Source: CAG-273 sp051891195 (GTDB lineage Bacteria; Bacillota; Clostridia; TANB77; CAG-508). Taken from it: DNA of 31,983 bases. Positions 16,102 to 23,563 of the stretch are shown here, one piece after another. The notes under the pieces are model-generated. The model was not told where the DNA came from and ran no database searches. It worked only from the letters and a program-made list of their open reading frames with translations. How positions within the stretch are numbered: the first letter of the stretch is position 1; every line of letters starts with the position of its first letter. The stretch spans positions 1 through 31,983 of the forward strand of contig JBJFEZ010000049.1 in the NCBI GenBank assembly GCA_051891195.1. Direction: 5' to 3'. The position numbers were made by a program, and so were the translations under genes.

Positions 16102-16308
16102 GTTACTATTTACATATTATAAAGACTATAAATATGTTAGTTTATTCGCATAACATTCCTACGTAAGAAATAGTAAGCCAATTTTACGCAGTTCTATTAC
16201 AGTGTAAAATTGGCTAACTCTTTCTAACTTGTCATTCTTCGAACCACTTGTATGCTCTAAACCAACATATTTATAGTCTTTATATACTAGCAGGCAGTAA
16301 ATTGTAAC
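16102..16308. repeat. Structured palindromic repeat, copy 1
   Basis: A ~207-bp non-coding element upstream of rny, closely matching a second copy downstream of rny in the same orientation. Its ends form a 12-bp inverted repeat with one mismatch (GTTACTATTTAC / GTAAATTGTAAC). A 27-bp stem (16118-16144 with 16258-16284, one mismatch) encloses two linkers and an inner stem (16166-16187 with 16204-16225, two mismatches) capped by a 16-nt loop. It contains no open frame of note. It could be a MITE-like mobile element without its transposase, or a structured RNA. With the promoter at 16348 it fills the 422-bp gap between xerD and rny. Confidence 0.88.
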
Positions 16309-16347
16309 TATTTAATAACCAAATACTTATTTTTACCAATAAAGTAC

Positions 16348-16376
16348 TTGACAGTTTACAATAATCAATATAAAAT
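16348..16376 (+). promoter_or_regulatory. Strong sigma-A promoter for rny
   Basis: A consensus TTGACA (16348-16353) and TAAAAT (16371-16376) at exactly 17 bp, outside the repeat element, giving a leader of about 90 nt before rny. Confidence 0.8.
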
Positions 16377-16471
16377 AGTAACGTAGGTAAAATATATTCT
16401 AATAAAGTTTAATATAAATTAGTGATATATATTTAGTACATTGAAAATTAAATAGAAAGAGGTGTAGAATT

Positions 16472-18013
16472 ATGGATTATATAATTCCTATCGCCGTTTT
16501 TCTAATCTCAGCAGTAATATTTACTCTAGTTGGTATGTACATAAGAAAGAAAATTGCTGAATCTAAAATAGAGGGTGCAGAAAGTCAAGCAAAAAAAATA
16601 ATCGAAATGGCAAACATAGACGCAGAGAATAAAAGAAAAGAAGAAATTTTCAAAGCAAAAGAAGAAATAATGAATGCTAGAAAAGATTTAGATCAAGAGA
16701 TTAGAGAAAGAAGAGGCGAAGTACAAAATCAAGAAAGAAGATTAATTCAGAAAGAAGAAAACTTAGAAAAGAAACAAGAAATTGTAGAAAGAAAAGAAAA
16801 GGATTTACAAAGAAAATACGATGAATTGGACGCAAAGAAAAGCGAATTACAAGAAATTTTTAACAAACAAATGAATGAATTACAAAGAATTTCTGGATTA
16901 ACAAGAGAAGATGCAAAAAAAATATTGCTATCAGAAATGGACAAGCAATTAACAGCAGAAAAAGCAAATCTTATTAGAGATATGGAAAGTAAAATAAAAG
17001 AAGTTGCTGATAAGAGTGCTAAAGAAATGATTGGGTATGCTATACAAAAGTGTGCTGCTGATCATACTTCTGAAACTACAGTATCTATAGTATCTCTTCC
17101 AAATGATGATATGAAAGGTAGAATTATTGGTAGAGAAGGTAGAAACATAAAAACTTTAGAAACATTAACAGGAATTGATTTAATAATTGATGATACTCCT
17201 GAAGCTGTTGTTATCTCAGGATTTGACCCATTAAGAAGAGAAGTAGCGAGAATTGCTATTGAAAAACTAATTGATGATGGAAGAATTCATCCAGCTAAAA
17301 TTGAAGAGATGGTTGAAAAGGCAAAAGAAGAAGTAGCAAATGTTATCAAAGAAGAGGGAGAAAGAGCAGTTATTGAAACTGGAGTTATTGGATTACATCC
17401 AGACCTAGTTAAATTAATTGGTAAATTAAAATACAGAACAAGCTATGGTCAAAATGTTTTAAATCATTCTATAGAAGTTTCTAATTTAGCTAGAATTATG
17501 GCTGAAGAATTAGGATTAGATCCAAAACTTGCTAGAAGAGCAGGGCTATTACACGATATTGGAAAAGCATTAGACCATGATATGGAAGGAACTCACGTTG
17601 AGCTAGGTGTTGAAGTATTAAAGAAATATAAAGAAAATGAAAATGTTATTAATGCCGTACAAGCTCATCACGGAGATGTAGAGCCAAAAACTATTGAGGC
17701 TGTTTTAATACAAGCTGCAGACGCAATTTCAGCTTCTAGACCAGGAGCTAGAAGGGAAACTTTGGAGGCTTATATTAAGAGATTAGAGCAATTAGAAAGT
17801 ATTGCAGATTCCTTTGAAGGAGTTGAAAAGTCTTTTGCTATTCAAGCTGGTAGAGAAATAAGAATTATTGTAAAACCAGAAAAAATTAATGACGATCAAA
17901 TGACATTAATGGCAAGAGATATTGCTAAAAAGGTAGAAGATGAAATGGAATATCCTGGTCAAATAAAAGTTAATGTTGTTAGAGAAACAAGAGTTATTGA
18001 TTATGCAAAATAA
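16472..18013 (+). CDS. rny: Ribonuclease Y
   Basis: The membrane-anchored endoribonuclease that starts mRNA decay in Firmicutes. It has 513 residues: an N-terminal membrane helix (~3-24), a long Glu/Lys/Arg coiled coil (~28-190), a KH RNA-binding domain with GRIIGREGRN (216-225), and an HD phosphohydrolase domain with H361-D362 in LLHDIGKALDHD and further metal ligands in AHHGDVE. The closing segment YPGQIKVNVVRETRVIDYAK is the typical family C terminus. Length and architecture are normal. It has a consensus promoter, an AGAGGTG ribosome site and its own terminator, and it is bracketed by the two copies of the structured repeat. Confidence 0.98.
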   Translation: MDYIIPIAVFLISAVIFTLVGMYIRKKIAESKIEGAESQAKKIIEMANIDAENKRKEEIFKAKEEIMNARKDLDQEIRERRGEVQNQERRLIQKEENLEKKQEIVERKEKDLQRKYDELDAKKSELQEIFNKQMNELQRISGLTREDAKKILLSEMDKQLTAEKANLIRDMESKIKEVADKSAKEMIGYAIQKCAADHTSETTVSIVSLPNDDMKGRIIGREGRNIKTLETLTGIDLIIDDTPEAVVISGFDPLRREVARIAIEKLIDDGRIHPAKIEEMVEKAKEEVANVIKEEGERAVIETGVIGLHPDLVKLIGKLKYRTSYGQNVLNHSIEVSNLARIMAEELGLDPKLARRAGLLHDIGKALDHDMEGTHVELGVEVLKKYKENENVINAVQAHHGDVEPKTIEAVLIQAADAISASRPGARRETLEAYIKRLEQLESIADSFEGVEKSFAIQAGREIRIIVKPEKINDDQMTLMARDIAKKVEDEMEYPGQIKVNVVRETRVIDYAK

Positions 18014-18014
18014 T

Positions 18015-18052
18015 AAAAAAATACGTTCAATATTATTTGGACGTATTTTTTT
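18015..18052 (+). terminator. Terminator after rny
   Basis: A 16-bp stem with one G-U pair (18015-18030 with 18037-18052), a 6-nt loop and a run of seven Ts that forms part of the stem base. Confidence 0.9.
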
Positions 18053-18069
18053 ATTATTTTAACTTGTTC

Positions 18070-18285
18070 AAACTATTTACAGTCTATTTACATATTGTAA
18101 AGCCTATAAATATGTTAGTTTATTCGCATAACATTCCTACGTAAGAAATAGTAAGCCAATTTTACGCAGTTCTATTACAGTGTAAAATTGGCTAACTATT
18201 TCTAACTCGTCATTCTTCGAACCAGTTGTATGCTCTAAACTAACATATTTATAGGCTTTTATACTAGTAGACTGTGAATTGTAAC
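18070..18285. repeat. Structured palindromic repeat, copy 2
   Basis: The second copy of the element at 16102-16308, in the same orientation, between the rny terminator and the pta promoter. Over the core I count seven substitutions and one small indel relative to copy 1. In the main stem A16125:T16277 of copy 1 is C18103:G18255 here, so pairing is kept; two mismatches of copy 1 are also paired in this copy. The outer ends contain ACAGTCTA / TAGACTGT, which copy 1 lacks. With the rny terminator and pta promoter it accounts for the 377-bp gap. Confidence 0.88.
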
Positions 18286-18324
18286 AAATATGTTTTTATT
18301 ATCAATATTAATTAATAAAAACAC

Positions 18325-18353
18325 TTGAATTTTTGAGATTTTCTTTATATAAT
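18325..18353 (+). promoter_or_regulatory. Sigma-A promoter for pta-ackA
   Basis: TTGAAT (18325-18330) and TATAAT (18348-18353) with a 17-bp spacer, 37 bp before the pta start. Confidence 0.78.
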
Positions 18354-18390
18354 ATTAACATATTTTAAAAAGTAATAGGAGGAACAATAA

Positions 18391-19386
18391 TTGACATTTA
18401 TAGAAGGAATAAAAGAAAAAGCAAAAAATGATATAAAAACTATAATACTTCCAGAAAGTGAAGATATTAGAGTATTAAAAGCAGCAGAACAAGTAATAAA
18501 AGAGGAATTTGCTAAAATAATTTTAATTGGAAATGAAGAAGAAATAAAAGAAAACGCAAATAAAAACAATATTAATATTAAAGAAGCAAAAATAATAAAC
18601 CCACAAACATCTGATAAATATGAAGAATATTCAAACAAATTTTATGAGTTAAGAAAAGCAAAAGGAATGACAATAGAACAAGCAAGACAAACATTGTTAG
18701 AACCTATATATTTTGGAATGATGATGTTAAAATGTGAAGACGCAGATGGTTTGGTATCTGGAGCTTGTCACTCAACAGCTAATACATTAAGACCAGCACT
18801 TCAAATTTTAAAAACAGCACCAGGAACAAAGCTAGTTTCAGCATTTTTTGCAATGGTGGTTCCTAATTGTGAATATGGAGAAAACGGATTTTTTATTTTT
18901 GGAGATAGTGGTTTAGTTGAAAATCCATCAGATGAAGAATTATCAGAGATAGCAATTTCTTCAAGTAAAAGCTTTAAACAATTAACTGGTAAAGAACCAA
19001 AAGTTGCAATGCTTTCTTATTCAACTTGTGGAAGCGCTAAATCTGAACTAACAGAAAAGGTAATAAGTGCAACTAAACTATTAAAAGAAAAAGAACCAAA
19101 TTTAATTTGTGACGGAGAATTACAACTAGATGCAGCTATTGTTCCAGAAGTTGCAAAATCTAAAGCTCCAAATAGTCCGCTAGAAGGAAAAGCAAATACT
19201 TTAATATTCCCAGACTTAAATGCAGGAAATATTGGATATAAATTAGTTCAAAGATTAGCTAAAGCAGAAGCTTATGGACCACTTTGCCAAGGCATTAGTA
19301 AACCAGTAAATGACTTATCTAGAGGCTGTAGTAGTGCTGATATAGTAGGAGTAGTAGCAATTACTTGTGTTCAAGCACAAGGCTAA
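18391..19386 (+). CDS. pta: Phosphate acetyltransferase
   Basis: Converts acetyl-CoA and phosphate to acetyl phosphate and CoA, the first half of the acetate-forming ATP pathway. It has 331 residues, the size of the short Pta form without the N-terminal DRTGG/BioD-like part. Recognisable blocks are TIILPESEDIRVLKAAE near the start, GLVSGACHSTANTLRPALQI (~126-145), GDSGLVENPS, MLSYSTCGSAKSE and the C-terminal NTLIFPDLNAGNIGYKLVQR with GP.CQG. The start is TTG 18391, eight bases after a perfect AGGAGG; no ATG fits. ackA follows after a 64-bp gap without terminator, so the pair forms an operon. Confidence 0.96.
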   Translation: MTFIEGIKEKAKNDIKTIILPESEDIRVLKAAEQVIKEEFAKIILIGNEEEIKENANKNNINIKEAKIINPQTSDKYEEYSNKFYELRKAKGMTIEQARQTLLEPIYFGMMMLKCEDADGLVSGACHSTANTLRPALQILKTAPGTKLVSAFFAMVVPNCEYGENGFFIFGDSGLVENPSDEELSEIAISSSKSFKQLTGKEPKVAMLSYSTCGSAKSELTEKVISATKLLKEKEPNLICDGELQLDAAIVPEVAKSKAPNSPLEGKANTLIFPDLNAGNIGYKLVQRLAKAEAYGPLCQGISKPVNDLSRGCSSADIVGVVAITCVQAQG

Positions 19387-19450
19387 AAATATAACCATAC
19401 AAGAGTGTAAAGCTCTTTATAAAATTAAAATTAGAAAGGAAGATAAAATT

Positions 19451-20644
19451 ATGAAAATTTTAGTAGTAAATTGTGGAAGTTCTTCAATTAAGTATCAATT
19501 AATTAATATGGAGGATGAAAGTTTAATGGCAAAAGGATATTTAGAAAAAATAGGATTGCCAGATTCTTTCTTAACACATACTGTAAATGGTGAAAAGCAC
19601 AGAGTAGAAGAAGTTATAAAAGACCACGAAGAAGGTATTAAATTAGTGTTAAAACAATTAACACATCCTGAATATGGAGTAATAAATAGTCTAGAAGAAA
19701 TAGGAGCTGTAGGACACAGAGTTGTTCACGGTGGTGAAAAATTTAGTTCATCAGTATTAATTGATGAAGATGTTATGAGTGCAATGAGAGAATGTATTCC
19801 TTTAGCACCATTACATAACCCAGCAGGAATTACAGGTATTGAAGCTTGTAAAAAAGTATTGCCAAATGTTCCAATGGTAGGTGTATTTGATACAGCTTTC
19901 CACCAAACATTACCTAAAAAAGCATATATATATGCTATCCCATATGAATATTATGAAAAATATGGAATAAGAAAATATGGTTTTCACGGAACTTCTCATA
20001 GATTTGTTTCAAAAAGAGTAGCCGAAATTATGAATAAACCAGTAGAAGACTTAAAAATTGTTACTTGTCACTTAGGTCAAGGAGCAAGCTTATGTGCTGT
20101 TGATGGTGGCAAATCAGTTGACACTTCAATGGGATTAACACCTTTAGCAGGAATCCCAATGGGTTCAAGATCAGGAGATATTGATCCTTCAATAGTAACA
20201 TTCTTAATGAAAAACGAAAATTTATCTCCAGATGAAATGGATAATGTTTTAAATAAAAAATCAGGAAAACTAGGAGTTTCAGGAATTAGTTTTGATGATA
20301 GAGATATAGAAAAGGCTATGGCAGAAGGAAATGAGAGAGCAAAACTTGCTATAGATACTTTCGTATATCAAACAATAGGATGTATAGGAAAATATGCTGC
20401 ACAAATGAATGGAATTGATGTTATTACATTTGCAGGTGGAGTAGGAGAAAATGGTATTGATGTAAGAAAACAAATTTGTGATTCTCTTTCATTCTTAGGT
20501 GTAAAAATAGATGAAGAAAAAAATAATTGTAGAGGAAAAGAAGTTGAAATATCAACACCTGACTCTAAAGTAAAAGTTTTTGTTGTTCCAACAAACGAAG
20601 AATTAATGATAGCCAGAGATACAGCAGAAATTGTAAGTAAATAA
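19451..20644 (+). CDS. ackA: Acetate kinase
   Basis: Transfers phosphate from acetyl phosphate to ADP, giving acetate and ATP; with Pta it is the main fermentative energy step. The 397-residue protein has all ASKHA-family motifs: NCGSSSIKYQL (4-14), VGHRVVHGG, VFDTAFHQTLP, RKYGFHGTSHRFVSKR, the CHLGQGAS phosphate loop and TFAGGVGENG near the end. The ATG at 19451 is used because AAAGGA precedes it and the family begins at KILVVNCGSSS; the frame is open further upstream to 19367 without support. It ends at a strong bidirectional terminator. The acetate it makes is also the substrate of TmcAL. Confidence 0.97.
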   Translation: MKILVVNCGSSSIKYQLINMEDESLMAKGYLEKIGLPDSFLTHTVNGEKHRVEEVIKDHEEGIKLVLKQLTHPEYGVINSLEEIGAVGHRVVHGGEKFSSSVLIDEDVMSAMRECIPLAPLHNPAGITGIEACKKVLPNVPMVGVFDTAFHQTLPKKAYIYAIPYEYYEKYGIRKYGFHGTSHRFVSKRVAEIMNKPVEDLKIVTCHLGQGASLCAVDGGKSVDTSMGLTPLAGIPMGSRSGDIDPSIVTFLMKNENLSPDEMDNVLNKKSGKLGVSGISFDDRDIEKAMAEGNERAKLAIDTFVYQTIGCIGKYAAQMNGIDVITFAGGVGENGIDVRKQICDSLSFLGVKIDEEKNNCRGKEVEISTPDSKVKVFVVPTNEELMIARDTAEIVSK

Positions 20645-20657
20645 TTATTGAAAGTTA

Positions 20658-20687
20658 AAAAAGGTCATTCATTTGAATGACCTTTTT
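20658..20687. terminator. Bidirectional terminator between ackA and the recombinase gene
   Basis: A 13-bp perfect stem (20658-20670 with 20675-20687) with a 4-nt loop; A and T runs on either side let it serve both convergent genes. Confidence 0.92.
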
Positions 20688-20694
20688 ATAATAA

Positions 20695-21675
20695 CTATTT
20701 TAAATTTCCTAAAGGGTTACTTTCTACTGCATTTCTTACTTGTTCATCTTCTACATGAGTATAAATTTGAGTTGTAGATATGTTTTGATGACCTAAAAGT
20801 ACCTGCAAAGCTCTAATATCTACATTTCCATATTGGTACATTAAAGTTGCTGCAGTATGTCTTAATTTGTGCACAGAATATTTGTCTATATCAAGTCCAG
20901 CTTGAGCAAGTTCTCTTTTTACTATTTCTTGTACCATACGGTTACTAATACGTTCCTTACGTTTACTTAAAAATAACGCATCACGAGAATCATATTTAAC
21001 TCCTTCGTGAGGGCGAACCTTTAAGTAATCTTCTATTGCTGTAACACAAGCTTTATTTAAATATATGGTACGTTCTTTATTTCCTTTACCAATTACTGTT
21101 AGTTTGTTTTCACTAAAATCAATATCTTTCATATTAATTCCTACTAGTTCAGACAAACGCATACCACAATTTAAGAAAAGTGTAATAATAGCATAATCTC
21201 TTTCTTTATACTCACCAGCTTCATTTTTAGTTACTTGTAAAAGCTTTTGACTATTTTCTAACGATAAATATTTAGGTAGCCTTTTTTCTAGTTTTGGTGT
21301 TTCAAGACCAATAGTAGGGTCAACAGTTAACCCCATTTCTTTATTTTTAGTTAAATATTTAAAGAACACACGAATACTAGCTACCTTTCTAGCTCTTGTA
21401 GCAGGCTTACTATTATAAGTATTAGTTAGATAAAATAAAAAAGCATGAATGTCATTTAATTGAATTTTTTTAACTGTATCTAATGTCATATGGCTAATAT
21501 CAATATCTTTAATATTTTCTTCATTGGACAAGTGAAAGTGGTACATAATAAACTTTAAAAAGTGGCTTAAGTCATAATTATATTCTTTTACAGTATTTTG
21601 TGATTTATTTAATATAGCTGTTAAATATTCTAAAAATGAATTTAGAAATGGAGGATTATCTTTTAAATCTAGCAT
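20695..21675 (-). CDS. Xer-type tyrosine recombinase
   Basis: A 326-residue phage-integrase family recombinase, somewhat longer than XerC/XerD (~295-300). The SAM-like DNA-binding domain is at ~8-110 and the catalytic domain at ~135-320, with R173 (NCGMRLSELVGI), the lysine loop GKGNKER (196-202), H269 and R272 (HKLRHTAATLM), H296 (LLGHQNI) and Y305 (TTQIYTHV). All catalytic residues are present. It may be the XerC partner of the XerD encoded at 15168, or a stand-alone recombinase. The only AAGGAG lies about 13 bases before the ATG. It sits alone on the minus strand at the border of the accessory surface locus, but no attachment sites were seen. Confidence 0.88.
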   Translation of the reverse strand: MLDLKDNPPFLNSFLEYLTAILNKSQNTVKEYNYDLSHFLKFIMYHFHLSNEENIKDIDISHMTLDTVKKIQLNDIHAFLFYLTNTYNSKPATRARKVASIRVFFKYLTKNKEMGLTVDPTIGLETPKLEKRLPKYLSLENSQKLLQVTKNEAGEYKERDYAIITLFLNCGMRLSELVGINMKDIDFSENKLTVIGKGNKERTIYLNKACVTAIEDYLKVRPHEGVKYDSRDALFLSKRKERISNRMVQEIVKRELAQAGLDIDKYSVHKLRHTAATLMYQYGNVDIRALQVLLGHQNISTTQIYTHVEDEQVRNAVESNPLGNLK

Positions 21676-22037
21676 AATATTTAATTTTCTCCTTTTTATA
21701 TTCTAAAAATTTATTTTTCTTCAAACATATGGAAGAGAGTAAATATATTCTATATATTATAAATTTTTGCATTTGCTAAAATATATTTTATAATATAATA
21801 CTTTACAATACAATACAATTAAATTAATTTATAAGATATTTAATATAAAAATTAATATAAATATATTTTTATAAAAAATTGTTGAAAAAAATAAACAGTA
21901 ATGGTATATTATTACTAGCTGTATTTTGAGCTGATTTTAATATAATTTATCATATATATCATACAAATGAAGGTCAAAAAATAGTATAAAAAATACAAAG
22001 GAATCCATAATAATGGAAGAAAGAGGAGGATTTTTAA
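21676..22037. other. AT-rich intergenic region with one promoter
   Basis: This 362-bp gap between divergent genes is extremely AT-rich, with runs such as TATATTATAAAT. It holds the ribosome site of the recombinase gene at the left, the promoter at 21882-21910, and a leader of about 120 nt before the pilin-like gene. I see no open frame, riboswitch fold or repeat with confidence. Confidence 0.6.
21882..21910 (+). promoter_or_regulatory. Promoter for the surface-protein/glycosyltransferase locus
   Basis: TTGAAA (21882-21887) and TATATT (21905-21910) with a 17-bp spacer, the best match upstream of the 22038 gene. Confidence 0.6.
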
Positions 22038-23549
22038 ATGAAAAATCAGAAAAAAACAGAAGAATTTAAATTTAAAAAAGGAAATGCAGGTATAACTCTA
22101 ATTGCTTTAGTAATAACGATAATTGTTTTACTAATATTAGCAGGAATAAGCGTAATAGCTCTAATAGGAGAAAATGGGCTTGTAAACCGAGCGTCAAGCG
22201 CTAAAGTAAATACAGAGTATTCAACAGTAAAGGAACTTATGCAATCAAAGGTTACAGAATACAATATGTCTAAATTAACAGAAAACCATGACAAAACTTT
22301 AATTGAATATCTACAAGAACAACAAATAATAGATTCAAATAATATAATAAATGTTGTTAAGCTAGTAGGAACAAGATTATCAACAGGAAATGGAACAGGA
22401 ACAAGTGATGTATACAAATTAGAAGAAGTAACAGAAATTGCAAAACTTGCAACAACACAGAGTATACAAATAGCAGAAGCAGAAAGTAAAAGCTATAAAA
22501 TTGTTTACTATACAATAAGTAGTGAAATTGTAGAAGTTGGCAATATATCAAATGGTTATACAAGCCCTTCAATCAATTGGGATATAATATTATCTAATTT
22601 GGAAAATGAAGAAAAAAGAGCAGTATATTTAAGTCAGGCAATAAGTAAAGGTCAATCAAATACAAATAAAGACGTAGGAATAGGGACAAATGGACAAGTT
22701 GTTAATTTGGATTTATGGGAGTACCAAATTATTAATTCTGGAACAGGAATCGGTTTATATGAAGGAACAGGATCAGGAATAAAAAATGGATATGACAATT
22801 CTAATATAACAGAAGATGGAAAAATACAAGGAACAGTACCTCAATGTATATATAAATATGATGAAGATGAAGTTTATTTTGTAACATCCATGCAACACAC
22901 TTTTTATGGTTGTAAAAGTTTAATTACTGCACCAGAAATACCAAGTTCTGTAACATCTATGAACTATACATTTTCTAGTTGTACAAGTTTAGTTACAGCA
23001 CCAGAAATACCAAGTTCTGTAACAGATATGCAATCCACTTTTAATGGTTGTACAAGTTTAGTTACAGCACCAGAAATACCAAGTTCTGTAACATCTATGG
23101 GCTCTACATTTTCTGGTTGTACAAGTTTAGTTACAGCTCCAGAAATACCAAGTTCTGTAACATCTATGGACTATACATTTTATGGTTGTACAAGTTTAGT
23201 TACAGCTCCAGAAATACCAAGTTCTGTAACATCTATGGGCAATACATTTTATGGTTGTACAAGTTTAGTTATAGCTCCAGATATACCAAGCTCTGTAACA
23301 TATATGTGGGGAACATTTAATAGTTGTACAAGTTTAGTTACAGCTCCAGAAATACCAAGTTCTGTAACATCTATGGGCTATACATTTTCTGATTGTACAA
23401 AACTAACAGGAACCATAGTTATAAATGCTACCCCTACCAATTATACAAAATGTTTTTATAATACCAAACTACCAATTAAACTTACAGGTTCATCAACAAT
23501 TTTAGATAAAATTGCCGGTACAGCAAATAATGGAAACATAGAAATCTAA
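22038..23549 (+). CDS. Pilin-like surface protein with DUF285/BspA-type repeats
   Basis: A 503-residue surface protein. A charged leader (1-18) ends in Gly and is followed by a ~22-residue hydrophobic helix, a type IV prepilin-like signal with predicted cleavage G18/I19 (ITLIALVITIIVLLILAG); the usual Glu at mature position 5 is Ala. A helical stalk and a unique middle domain follow. From residue 282, seven complete and one partial 23-residue units carry VTSMxxTFxGCTSLVTAPEIPSS, related to the leucine-rich DUF285/BspA repeats of bacterial surface adhesins. The ribosome site is GAGGAGG. Three glycosyltransferase-type genes follow after 14 bases, so this protein and its modifiers may share a transcript. 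A homologous N terminus begins the gene at 27233. Confidence 0.85.
   Translation: MKNQKKTEEFKFKKGNAGITLIALVITIIVLLILAGISVIALIGENGLVNRASSAKVNTEYSTVKELMQSKVTEYNMSKLTENHDKTLIEYLQEQQIIDSNNIINVVKLVGTRLSTGNGTGTSDVYKLEEVTEIAKLATTQSIQIAEAESKSYKIVYYTISSEIVEVGNISNGYTSPSINWDIILSNLENEEKRAVYLSQAISKGQSNTNKDVGIGTNGQVVNLDLWEYQIINSGTGIGLYEGTGSGIKNGYDNSNITEDGKIQGTVPQCIYKYDEDEVYFVTSMQHTFYGCKSLITAPEIPSSVTSMNYTFSSCTSLVTAPEIPSSVTDMQSTFNGCTSLVTAPEIPSSVTSMGSTFSGCTSLVTAPEIPSSVTSMDYTFYGCTSLVTAPEIPSSVTSMGNTFYGCTSLVIAPDIPSSVTYMWGTFNSCTSLVTAPEIPSSVTSMGYTFSDCTKLTGTIVINATPTNYTKCFYNTKLPIKLTGSSTILDKIAGTANNGNIEI
22119..22177 (+). repeat. 59-bp direct repeat, copy 1
   Basis: Identical base for base to 27278-27336. It encodes the hydrophobic core of the pilin-like signal and the following IALIGENG segment. 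Flanking codons differ, so identity ends abruptly on both sides. Confidence 0.95.
22881..23411 (+). repeat. 69-bp in-frame tandem repeats
   Basis: Seven complete 69-bp units begin at 22881, 22950, 23019, 23088, 23157, 23226 and 23295, with a partial eighth from 23364. Units 2-5 are nearly identical at DNA level, varying mainly in the two codons after the SM pair, so copy number can change by recombination or slippage without breaking the frame. Confidence 0.93.
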
Positions 23550-23563
23550 AGGGTTTAATAGTT

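Noticed and set aside
16226..16257. tRNA T-arm-like TTCGAACC in the linker of the repeat element
   Set aside because: No acceptor, D or anticodon arm can be formed around it on either strand.
19367..19450. Longer acetate kinase start overlapping pta
   Set aside because: The extra 28 residues are Lys-rich and outside the family's conserved start; AAAGGA serves the ATG at 19451.
23048..23320. An open frame rich in FSYSTRNTKFCNIYG repeats
   Set aside because: It is the other-frame reading of the 69-bp repeats of the 22038 gene, with no ribosome site; its periodicity is inherited.
22881..23411. Tandem repeats as a CRISPR array
   Set aside because: Units are contiguous, in frame and 69 bp, with no unique spacers; they are protein-coding.
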